64,000 nucleotides of DNA. It comes from Anaerococcus vaginalis ATCC 51170. GTDB lineage: Bacteria; Bacillota; Clostridia; Tissierellales; Peptoniphilaceae. The stretch spans positions 265,453-329,452 of the forward strand of contig NZ_GG700527.1 of NCBI RefSeq assembly GCF_000163295.1, in the 5' to 3' direction. A program made the translations under genes and the position numbers. Under the pieces are notes generated by a model. The model searched no databases. It saw only the letters and a program-made list of their open reading frames with translations, and was not told the origin of the DNA. The number at the start of each line of letters is the position of its first letter. The stretch's first letter is position 1. Below, in pieces: positions 43,096-51,222 of the stretch.

Positions 43096-46000
43096 ATTTA
43101 AGCCAACTGATGATCAAAAAAAGGCAATAGAAACAAGAGGAAAAAATATTATTGTTTCTGCTGCGGCAGGAAGTGGAAAAACTAGAGTTTTGGTTGATAG
43201 GCTTGTTTCAATTATGCTTGAAGAAAAAATTCCCATAAAAAATATGATTATCGTAACTTTCACAAACAAGGCATCTGTTGAAATGAAAGATAGGATAAGA
43301 CAAAAATTAAATGAGCTTATGAAAGAGGGAAACTCTGACAAAATTTTCATAAAAAATCAAATCAAATCTATAAATGATGCTTTTATAAAAACCCTCCATT
43401 CATTTTGTGCAGATATGCTAAGGGAAAATTTTTATTTGTCTGATAATCTTTCTCCTTCTTTTAAAATTGCTGCTGATTCTAAACAAGCACTTTTGAGAAA
43501 AGATGCTATTGATGAGCTTTTTGAAGATGAATACGAAAAAAATGATTCGAATTTTATAAATTTTTTGCATAATTTTGCTTCATCAAAAGACGATAAGGAT
43601 GCAAAAAATATAATTTTGGACTTATATGATTTTTCAAAAAGTCAAATAAATCCACACCAATGGCTTTGTGATAATACAAATAATAATTTTGATTTTGAAA
43701 AATTTAAATTTTATATAAAAGAAAGAATCGAAACAATTATTTTAAATGCAAGAGATTTGGAAGATTATATAAAAGAAAAATCTATGAGGGATAAGTATTT
43801 TATAATGATTGAAAAAGATTTATCCTATTTAGAAAAAATAAAAAATTCCATAGAAGAAAAAACTTGGGATGAGGTCATAGAAATTTTTGAAAATGGATTA
43901 GCTAATATGGTTACAATTTCAAAAAAATTAGATGATCCAAACGAAAATGCCTATGTAAAAGCAAAGAAAAATGCCTACAAAGACGAATTTAATATTGTAA
44001 AAGATTTTGTAAAAAATACAGATTCTATTACTAGGGGATTTTTTAATCCTTTAGAAGATAAAATTTTAAATGAATTAAAAAATCTTGTGTTTTCTTTTGA
44101 AAAAATTTATACAAATAAAAAAAGAGAAGAAAATTATTTGGATTTTTCTGATATGGAACATGAATTTATTAAATTATTGGACAATGAGAAATTACAAAGC
44201 AAATTAAAAAAGCAATTTAAATATATTTTCTTTGATGAATATCAAGACTCAAACGACATTCAAAATTATATAGTAGAAAAATTAAAAAATGAAAATAATT
44301 TATTTTTTGTAGGAGATGTAAAACAATCAATTTATGGTTTTAGAAATGCAAGGCCAGAATTATTTTTAAAAAAGCTTGAAGGTTATGACACAGATTCAAA
44401 TTGCCTAAGAATTAATTTGTCCAAAAATTTTAGAACCGATAAGGACTTGATTGATTTTAATAATTATATTTTTGATAGGCTTATGACAAGAAAAAATTCT
44501 GACATAGCTTACAAAGACGACAATCACAGATTAAATTATCATTTTGAATTTGATGAAAAATATCCAAAAGTTTCAATTAAGGCTCTTGCAAAAAATGTAA
44601 GTGAAGAGGCTTATTTGACAAAAGAAATAAATAATTTAATAAATTCGGGTTTGGAATATAAGGATATTGCAATTTTACTTAGATCATCATCAAAAGCATA
44701 TTTATTTGAAAATGAATTAAAAAGAGCTGGAATTCCATTTTCATCTGATATTTCAAAAATTTCATTTGAAACAGTTGAAGTAGAATTTTTCATAAATATT
44801 TTAAAATATATAGCTAATCCAAACGATGACATTAGCCTTCTTTCAGTTCTTAGGAGTGAAATATTTAATTTTTCTGAAGATGATTTGGCAGAAATTAGTT
44901 TATCATCTGAAAAATCTCATTTTTACAAAAAATTTAAGGAATATGAGAAAGAAAATGAAAATAATCTTTCTCAAAAAATTTCTGATTTTAATACGATTTT
45001 TACAGATTTTTCTTATATTTTAAATTTTTCTACCATGTATGATTTTGCAAATATTATTTTTGAAAAATCTGGTTTTTATGATTTTTTGAAAGCAAGAGAC
45101 AGGGGAGAAGAAAGAGTAAAAAACATTGAGGCTTTTATTGAATTGATGGATGATTATGACAAAAATAATGAAAATTCTTTATTTGGATTTTTAGCTTACA
45201 TTGATAATTTGAAAAATCAAAAAAAAGATAATTTAAAAGCTTCAAGAAATTTATCCGACGATGAAAATTTAGTGAGAATTATGACAATTCACAAGTCAAA
45301 AGGTCTTGAATTTAAGGCTGTAATTTTACCAGATTTTTCTAAAAGGTTTAATACTCGCGACAATTCAAAAGATATGGTTTTAGATAAGGATTTGGGAATT
45401 GGAATTAATATTGCCGATTGGGAAAATAAAATAAAAATTTCGTCTATAAAAAGAGATTTGATTTTAGAAAAATCTAACCTTAATGATAAAAAAGAAGAAA
45501 TGAGAGTTTTATATGTTGCGCTAACTCGTGCTGAAAGAAAAATTTCTATAATTGGAAAAAAAGATTTAAATCAAAAAGGACTTGAAAAAATTTTAAATGC
45601 AAACTCAGTTTTGGATTTATCATCTTATATGGATTGGATTTTAAAAATTTTGTGCGATGATAAAATAATGAGTGATTTTATCGATATAGATTATAAGACA
45701 GATGCTTTTAATAAAGGATTTTTGGAAATAAAATATATTGAAGATTTCATAGAAGATTATAAAAAAGATTATACAGATGTTGAAAAACTTATTGGGGCAG
45801 ATGAGTATAATCAAAAAATTTATAAAGATATAGAAGAAGTTTTTAATTTTTCTTACAAAAATAAGGAAAATATAAATAAATCTTTGAAAAAATCTGTAAC
45901 AGAAATTGCAAAAAATTATGATTTATCAAAAGATGGCTACGAAAAATCTCCTTTTGAAGAAAATGAAGCTTTTTATGAATTTAGAAAACCAAATTTTGAA

Positions 46001-46483
46001 GAAATAAAATTATCAGCAACTGATAAGGGAACTTTAATCCACAAAATTTTCCAAGAATTAGAAGTGAAATCCTATGATTTAAATTCATTAGAAAAAGAAA
46101 TAAATAAATTAGTCGATTTAGGAAAAATAAAAAAAGAATATCTCCCATATATAAATTTTGAAAATATTTTAGGATTTTTTAATTCAAAAATCATCCAAGA
46201 TTTAATGAAAAAATCACCAAAAATTCGAAAGGAAGAATCATTTCTTAGAAAAATTGATGATTTTTATGTAAATGGTCAGATTGATATAATGTTTGAATCC
46301 CAAAATGAAGTTGTACTTATGGATTTTAAAACAGATTCAATAAAAAGGGAAGGATTTTATGATAAGCAACTTGAAATTTACAAGGACTCCATAGAAGAAG
46401 CTCTTGGAAAAAAAGTTATATCATCTTATATTTATTGGTACAATTTTAAAGAATTTGAACAAGTTAATAAAAACCACCATTAA
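43088..46483 (+). CDS. addA: helicase-nuclease subunit AddA
   Basis: The start at 43088 has AAAAAGGAG upstream; an in-frame ATG eight codons earlier has none. The protein has 1131 residues. It has UvrD-type helicase motifs: SAAAGSGKTRVLVDR (Walker A), VTFTNKA, FFDEYQDSN, GDVKQSIYGFRNA, MTIHKSKGLEF and VLYVALTRAE. The C-terminal RecB-family nuclease has IFQELE, GQIDIMFE and VLMDFKTDS. It ends the repair operon, and its last 20 bases overlap the 3' end of the convergent SDR gene; no terminator is visible. Confidence 0.95.
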   Translation: MSKFKPTDDQKKAIETRGKNIIVSAAAGSGKTRVLVDRLVSIMLEEKIPIKNMIIVTFTNKASVEMKDRIRQKLNELMKEGNSDKIFIKNQIKSINDAFIKTLHSFCADMLRENFYLSDNLSPSFKIAADSKQALLRKDAIDELFEDEYEKNDSNFINFLHNFASSKDDKDAKNIILDLYDFSKSQINPHQWLCDNTNNNFDFEKFKFYIKERIETIILNARDLEDYIKEKSMRDKYFIMIEKDLSYLEKIKNSIEEKTWDEVIEIFENGLANMVTISKKLDDPNENAYVKAKKNAYKDEFNIVKDFVKNTDSITRGFFNPLEDKILNELKNLVFSFEKIYTNKKREENYLDFSDMEHEFIKLLDNEKLQSKLKKQFKYIFFDEYQDSNDIQNYIVEKLKNENNLFFVGDVKQSIYGFRNARPELFLKKLEGYDTDSNCLRINLSKNFRTDKDLIDFNNYIFDRLMTRKNSDIAYKDDNHRLNYHFEFDEKYPKVSIKALAKNVSEEAYLTKEINNLINSGLEYKDIAILLRSSSKAYLFENELKRAGIPFSSDISKISFETVEVEFFINILKYIANPNDDISLLSVLRSEIFNFSEDDLAEISLSSEKSHFYKKFKEYEKENENNLSQKISDFNTIFTDFSYILNFSTMYDFANIIFEKSGFYDFLKARDRGEERVKNIEAFIELMDDYDKNNENSLFGFLAYIDNLKNQKKDNLKASRNLSDDENLVRIMTIHKSKGLEFKAVILPDFSKRFNTRDNSKDMVLDKDLGIGINIADWENKIKISSIKRDLILEKSNLNDKKEEMRVLYVALTRAERKISIIGKKDLNQKGLEKILNANSVLDLSSYMDWILKILCDDKIMSDFIDIDYKTDAFNKGFLEIKYIEDFIEDYKKDYTDVEKLIGADEYNQKIYKDIEEVFNFSYKNKENINKSLKKSVTEIAKNYDLSKDGYEKSPFEENEAFYEFRKPNFEEIKLSATDKGTLIHKIFQELEVKSYDLNSLEKEINKLVDLGKIKKEYLPYINFENILGFFNSKIIQDLMKKSPKIRKEESFLRKIDDFYVNGQIDIMFESQNEVVLMDFKTDSIKREGFYDKQLEIYKDSIEEALGKKVISSYIYWYNFKEFEQVNKNHH

Positions 46484-47192
46484 TATCAAAAATGGATCCT
46501 GTAATATAAGAGCCTTTGTCAGATATTAAAAATTCAACGAGATTTGCAATTTCTTCGGATTTTGCAAATCTTTTTTCTATTAAATCTTCTTTCAAAGATT
46601 TTTTATCATCTTTAGACAAATCAAATTTTGTCATATCGGTATCTACAATTCCTGGTGCAATCGCATTTACCCTAATATTTGATGGCAAAAGTTCTTTTGA
46701 AAGAGCCTTTGTAAAAGAATTTACTCCGCCCTTACTTGCAGAATAAGCAACTTCAAAACTTGCTCCCAAACTTCCCCAAATTGATGAAATATTTATAATA
46801 ACTCCAGATTTTTGACTAACCATATTTGGAATTGCTCTTTTTGAAGTTAGAAAAATTGAGGATAAATTTGTCCTTAAAATTTCATTCCAATCGGACAAAG
46901 TCATATCTTGAATTAAACCAAAATAAGAAATGCCTGCATTATTTATTAAAATATCAACATGAGAAAAATTTTTCTCAGAAAGATCAAATAAACTATTTAT
47001 TTCATCTTCATTTTTAACATCACATTTTACAGCAATTACATTTGGATTTTCTTTTCTCAAATCTTCTAATAAATTTAAAGCTTTTTCCTTATTTTCCTTA
47101 TAAGTTAAGATTAAATTGTAGGATTTATTTAATTTTTTTGCAATGGCAGCACCAATTCCCCTTGATGCGCCCGTTATTAATACAGTTTTCAT
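46464..47192 (-). CDS. short-chain dehydrogenase/reductase (FabG-like)
   Basis: The protein has 242 residues. It has the classical SDR motifs TGASRGIGAAIA (cofactor), ILINNAGISYFG, an active-site Ser in INISSIWG, YSASKGG (catalytic Tyr/Lys) and NAIAPGIVDTDM. It resembles 3-oxoacyl-ACP reductase, but as a lone gene outside a fatty-acid cluster it could reduce another substrate. An extended -10 element ends six bases before the ATG and no ribosome-binding site is present, so the mRNA is probably leaderless. The 3' end overlaps addA by 20 bases. Confidence 0.88.
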   Translation of the reverse strand: MKTVLITGASRGIGAAIAKKLNKSYNLILTYKENKEKALNLLEDLRKENPNVIAVKCDVKNEDEINSLFDLSEKNFSHVDILINNAGISYFGLIQDMTLSDWNEILRTNLSSIFLTSKRAIPNMVSQKSGVIINISSIWGSLGASFEVAYSASKGGVNSFTKALSKELLPSNIRVNAIAPGIVDTDMTKFDLSKDDKKSLKEDLIEKRFAKSEEIANLVEFLISDKGSYITGSIFDINGGFY

Positions 47193-47198
47193 ATCATG

Positions 47199-47207
47199 AT
47201 TATATCA
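47199..47207 (-). promoter_or_regulatory. extended -10 element of the SDR gene
   Basis: On the minus strand TGATATAAT (47207 down to 47199) is followed by six bases and then the ATG at 47192. The predicted transcription start coincides with the start codon. Confidence 0.6.
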
Positions 47208-47243
47208 TATATTTAAGGGTAAAACTTAAAACAGGAGGATGAT

Positions 47244-48083
47244 ATGAAATATTACAAACTAAATGACGGAAATGAAATACCAGCTTTGGGTTTTGGAACT
47301 TATAAAATTACTGACAGAAATGACATGGCAAATGCAATCGAGGCATTTTTTGAAAATTCTTATGAATATTTAGATACAGCAAAAATTTATAATAATGAAA
47401 AAATGATAGGAGAAGAACTTAAAAATTCTTGCAAAAAAAGAAATGAATACAAAATAGCAACCAAGGTCTGGCCAAGTGATTTTGGCTGTGATAAAACCAA
47501 AAAATCTCTTGACGAATCTTTGGAAAAATTACAAACAGATTATTTGGATGTGGTTTTACTTCATTGGTTTGGAAATGATTTTGAAAAATCTTGGAAAGTT
47601 TTTGAAGATTATAAAAGACAGGGAATTGTAAAAACAATAGGAGTTTCAAATTTTGAAATTTCTCAATTAAAAAAACTTTTAGAAATTGGAGAAAAACCAG
47701 CAATTGACCAATTAGAATCAAGTCCACATTTTCAAAATGACGAAACGGTTAGATTTTTAAAAGAAAATAATATTATTCATCAAGCCTGGTCACCAATTGC
47801 AAGAGGAAGAAGTGAATTATTAGAAGAATTTGTAATAAAAAAACTTGCAAATAAATACAACAAAACTCCAGCCCAAATAGTTTTGCGTTGGCACATTGAA
47901 AGAGGCTCAATGCCAATTCCAAAATCAACAAATCCAAAAAGAATAAAAGAAAATATAGAAATATTTGATTTTTCACTTGACGAAAAAGATTTGAAAGCAA
48001 TAAAATCAATTGACCTTAAAAAAAGATACTCATCAGATCCTGAAGATGAAAATTGGTTAAAAGAATTATTAAAAAGAATATAA
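47244..48083 (+). CDS. aldo/keto reductase
   Basis: The protein has 279 residues. It is an AKR of the 2,5-diketogluconate reductase type. DGNEIPALGFGTYKI starts the barrel; the catalytic tetrad is Asp and Tyr in YLDTAKIYNNE, Lys in ATKVWP and His in VLLHWFG. The cofactor-binding end has PIPKSTNPKRIKENIEIFDF. CAGGAGG precedes the ATG. It is divergent from the SDR gene across only 51 bases. The substrate is unknown. Confidence 0.92.
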   Translation: MKYYKLNDGNEIPALGFGTYKITDRNDMANAIEAFFENSYEYLDTAKIYNNEKMIGEELKNSCKKRNEYKIATKVWPSDFGCDKTKKSLDESLEKLQTDYLDVVLLHWFGNDFEKSWKVFEDYKRQGIVKTIGVSNFEISQLKKLLEIGEKPAIDQLESSPHFQNDETVRFLKENNIIHQAWSPIARGRSELLEEFVIKKLANKYNKTPAQIVLRWHIERGSMPIPKSTNPKRIKENIEIFDFSLDEKDLKAIKSIDLKKRYSSDPEDENWLKELLKRI

Positions 48084-48085
48084 AG

Positions 48086-48118
48086 AAAAAATTCTGCAGT
48101 TTAATGCAGAATTTTTTT
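48086..48118 (+). terminator. terminator of the aldo/keto reductase gene
   Basis: AAAAATTCTGCA pairs with TGCAGAATTTTT through a six-base loop; the T-run continues to 48118. Confidence 0.9.
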
Positions 48119-48144
48119 ATGGGGCATATTGTTTGATTTTTATT

Positions 48145-48996
48145 TTATCTATTTTCAAAAATTTCTTTTATTTCGTCTTCATTTATTCCAACCATAGCTT
48201 CGCCGAGATCTTTTGAAACTTCTAAAATAATTTCTGGTTTATCATAATTTTCTACGGCTTTTACAATTGCATTTGCTCTTTTTTCTGGATTTCCAGATTT
48301 AAAAATTCCACTTCCTACAAAAACTCCATAAGCTCCAAGTTGCATCATCAAAGCTGCATCTGCAGGAGTTGCAACTCCGCCTGCAGAAAGATTTGCTACA
48401 GGAAGTTTTTTATTATCTCTTACATATTTTAAAAGATTTACATCAACAGCTAATTCTTTTGCGTATGAAAAAATTTCATCATCAGTTAAAACAGAAATTC
48501 TTTGGATTTCTCTGTTAATTTCTCTCATGTGTCTTACAGCTTGAACAATATTTCCTGTTCCAGCTTCGCCTTTTGTTCTAATCATTGAAGCTCCTTCAGA
48601 AATTCTTCTCAAAGCTTCAGAAATATTTCTTGCTCCACAAACAAAAGGAGTTTTAAATTTCTTTTTGTCGATGTGATTGTAATCGTCAGCCACAGTCAAA
48701 ACTTCAGATTCATCTATGTAATCAACTCCCAAGGCTTCAAGAATTTGTGCCTCAACAAAATGTCCAATCCTTACCTTTGCCATTACAGGAATTTTTACAG
48801 CATTCATTATCTCTTCAATCATTTTTGGATCGCTCATTCTTGAAACGCCACCAGCAGCCCTTATATCTGCAGGAACTCTTTCAAGAGCCATAACAGCACT
48901 TGCGCCAGCTGCCTCTGCAATTTTTGCTTGTTCAACGTTCATTACATCCATAATAACTTTTTTTTCAAATTGAGCATTTATATTTTTTTCAATCAT
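48145..48996 (-). CDS. pdxS: pyridoxal 5'-phosphate synthase subunit PdxS
   Basis: The start at 48996 follows AAGGAG on the minus strand, giving 283 residues; a longer in-frame version would run through the intergenic region. PdxS builds PLP from ribose 5-phosphate, glyceraldehyde 3-phosphate and ammonia. [23 protein letters not shown], the catalytic Lys in [39 protein letters not shown] and [25 protein letters not shown] are all intact. PdxT, the glutaminase that normally supplies ammonia and is usually the next gene, is absent: downstream lies a convergent aldo/keto reductase. Confidence 0.95.
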   Translation of the reverse strand: MIEKNINAQFEKKVIMDVMNVEQAKIAEAAGASAVMALERVPADIRAAGGVSRMSDPKMIEEIMNAVKIPVMAKVRIGHFVEAQILEALGVDYIDESEVLTVADDYNHIDKKKFKTPFVCGARNISEALRRISEGASMIRTKGEAGTGNIVQAVRHMREINREIQRISVLTDDEIFSYAKELAVDVNLLKYVRDNKKLPVANLSAGGVATPADAALMMQLGAYGVFVGSGIFKSGNPEKRANAIVKAVENYDKPEIILEVSKDLGEAMVGINEDEIKEIFENR

Positions 48997-49040
48997 TTTT
49001 TTCTCCTTAATATTTATCTTGATTCTATTATATGATAAAC

Positions 49041-49084
49041 TGTAACTAATAAAAGTAACAAAAAATAAAAAAATGAGGGTTACA
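49041..49084. promoter_or_regulatory. candidate PdxR operator sequences
   Basis: The pdxS-pdxR intergenic region contains TGTAAC (49041-49046), AGTAAC (49054-49059) and the inverted GTTACA (49079-49084). MocR-type PdxR proteins bind repeated short motifs between the divergent genes, so these are reasonable candidates. Confidence 0.4.
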
Positions 49085-49085
49085 G

Positions 49086-50471
49086 ATGTATTTAAATTTA
49101 CCAAATGACAAAAAATATTTATATGAACAAATATATGAAATTATAAAAAATAAAATAATTAATGGAGAAATAAAAGAAGACGAAAAGCTCCCATCAATTA
49201 GAAATTTATCAAAAGATATTAATGTTTCAAAAAATACAATAAAAAAAGTTTACTATAAACTTGAAGAAGAAGGCTATATTTATGCAAAAGATAAAAGTGG
49301 ATTTTATTGTCGAAAAATTGATGATTTAATTATTTTGAACAAGAAGGAATTGAAAAATAATAAAATAGATGATGAAAAAATAAAATATGATTTTTCAATT
49401 AGTGGCGTAGATTATGATAATTTTCCATATAAAGTTATGCAAAAATATATGAGAGAGGCAATAGATAAGGATGATATAAAAATTTTGGACAAAGGCTCTT
49501 ATAAGGGATACGAGCCTTTGAGAAAGGCTATAAAGACTTATTTAAAAAATTCTAGAAATATAAATACAAATTCTAGAAATATAATTATTTCATCATCAAC
49601 TGAACATTTATTTTCTATGATAAAAAAACTTCTCACAGATCAGACTCTTTTTGCTTTTGAAAATCCTGGTTATGCTTTTGGAAATAAATTTTATACTTAT
49701 GATTTAAAAAATCCAATTCCTTTGGATTTGGATGATGAGGGGGTAAAAATTGATAAGCTAACAGACCTAAATGCTTTGTGTTTATTTGTAACCCCTTTTC
49801 ATCAATTTCCGATGGGTACAGTTATGTCGATACAAAGAAGAATTGAATTATTAAATTGGGCATCCCTTTCAAAAGATAGGTATATAATTGAAGACGATTA
49901 TGATAGCGAATTTAAATTTAAGGGTTATCCAATAGAAAGTTTAAAAGCAATGGATAAAAATTCTGATGTAATTTATTTCGGTTCTTTTTCAAAATTGATT
50001 GCTCCATCAATGAAAATTTCTTACATGGTTTTACCAGATGATTTATTAAAAAAATATGAAAATAATTTTAAGGATTTATCAAATACAGTTTCAAATTTTT
50101 TGCAAAAAGCATTGGCATCTTTTATAAGAAGCGGGGAATTTGAAAAGCACATAAACAGAATGAAAAATATTTATTATAAGAAATTTAATTTTATAGTAAA
50201 AAAATTAGAAGAAATTGAAGAAATTTCTTTTCCAACAAAGGCAGATTCTTTAAATTTGCTTATAAAAATTGATGAGTCTGTAGATATAAGAAAATTTAAT
50301 GAAGTTTTAAATGAGAAATCTTTAAGACTAATTAATTTGAATAGATTTTCTTTTAGAAAGGCTGGAAAAGAGAATTATTTTATTTTAGGGTTTGCGAATT
50401 TAAATAAAAAAGAAATTGATGAAGGAATAGAAATTATTAAATTTGCCATAAAAAAATCAAAAATGTATTAA
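49086..50471 (+). CDS. pdxR: MocR/PdxR-type GntR regulator with aminotransferase domain
   Basis: The protein has 461 residues. An N-terminal GntR winged helix ([54 protein letters not shown]) is fused to a fold-type I aminotransferase-like domain with [10 protein letters not shown] and the PLP-binding Lys in [11 protein letters not shown]. Members next to pdxS sense PLP and activate its synthesis, which fits the divergent arrangement here. GAGGG precedes the ATG. Confidence 0.88.
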   Translation: MYLNLPNDKKYLYEQIYEIIKNKIINGEIKEDEKLPSIRNLSKDINVSKNTIKKVYYKLEEEGYIYAKDKSGFYCRKIDDLIILNKKELKNNKIDDEKIKYDFSISGVDYDNFPYKVMQKYMREAIDKDDIKILDKGSYKGYEPLRKAIKTYLKNSRNINTNSRNIIISSSTEHLFSMIKKLLTDQTLFAFENPGYAFGNKFYTYDLKNPIPLDLDDEGVKIDKLTDLNALCLFVTPFHQFPMGTVMSIQRRIELLNWASLSKDRYIIEDDYDSEFKFKGYPIESLKAMDKNSDVIYFGSFSKLIAPSMKISYMVLPDDLLKKYENNFKDLSNTVSNFLQKALASFIRSGEFEKHINRMKNIYYKKFNFIVKKLEEIEEISFPTKADSLNLLIKIDESVDIRKFNEVLNEKSLRLINLNRFSFRKAGKENYFILGFANLNKKEIDEGIEIIKFAIKKSKMY

Positions 50472-50539
50472 ACAAAAGCTTGATTTCATAATGTTTTATG
50501 TAATAATAAAAAAATTTTAAAATTTTTTACAAAAAAAGT

Positions 50540-50552
50540 TGAACATTGTTCA
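50540..50552 (+). promoter_or_regulatory. TetR operator 1
   Basis: TGAACATTGTTCA is a perfect inverted repeat (TGAAC-N3-GTTCA) overlapping a -35-like TTGAAC (50539-50544). Confidence 0.75.
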
Positions 50553-50582
50553 GAAAGTTGTATCATATAAATGTAGTAACGA

Positions 50583-50597
50583 ATGAACGGTGTTCAT
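50583..50597 (+). promoter_or_regulatory. TetR operator 2
   Basis: ATGAACGGTGTTCAT repeats the same TGAAC-N3-GTTCA half-site pattern 43 bases after operator 1 and 32 bases before the tetR start codon. Confidence 0.75.
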
Positions 50598-50628
50598 TTT
50601 ATATTATTATATAGGAGTAGATTAATTT

Positions 50629-51222
50629 ATGAGTGATGTAGAAAATAAAAAAGAAAAAATTATGGATGCAGCCCTGAAAATTTTTCAAGAAAAAGGTGCT
50701 GAAAAAACTTCTGTTAGAGATATTATGACAGAAGCTGGATATGGTTTGGGTACTTTTTATTTGTATTACACAGATAAAAATGATTTGGAAGAAAAAATGG
50801 TTTTAAATATTGGGACAGAAATTATTTTAAATGCTGAAAAAATGTGCAAGGAAACTGATCCAATTGAAAGATATATTTCTTTTGTAAACTATATAATTGA
50901 TTATTTGATTGCTCATCCTTTTGAGCTAGATCTTTTGAGCAAAAATATTACTTGGACTCTTTATACAAAAATTGAAAATGATTATGGTCTTAGTGAAGCG
51001 GATTCGACTTTAAAATATATTTTAAATAAATACGATAATTTATTTTTAACAAATCATACGGAGTCGCAAAAACTTTATATCCTTTCTCTAACTCTTGAAA
51101 TTATGATGTCTACTTGTAAAAGTGCTGTATTGGAAGAGTCGATTTTAGCAATTGATGAAATGAAACCAGTTTTATTTGCTATTATTAGAAAAATTTTCGA
51201 TAGAATAGGAGAGAATAAATGA
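50629..51222 (+). CDS. TetR-family transcriptional regulator
   Basis: The protein has 197 residues. The N-terminal helix-turn-helix reads KIMDAALKIFQEKGAEKTSVRDIMTEAGYGLGTFYLYYTDKNDLEEKM, a typical TetR domain; the rest is a helical ligand-binding domain with no recognisable class. Two TGAAC-N3-GTTCA palindromes lie upstream, so it most likely represses itself and the transporter downstream, which it overlaps by four bases (ATGA). Confidence 0.92.
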   Translation: MSDVENKKEKIMDAALKIFQEKGAEKTSVRDIMTEAGYGLGTFYLYYTDKNDLEEKMVLNIGTEIILNAEKMCKETDPIERYISFVNYIIDYLIAHPFELDLLSKNITWTLYTKIENDYGLSEADSTLKYILNKYDNLFLTNHTESQKLYILSLTLEIMMSTCKSAVLEESILAIDEMKPVLFAIIRKIFDRIGENK

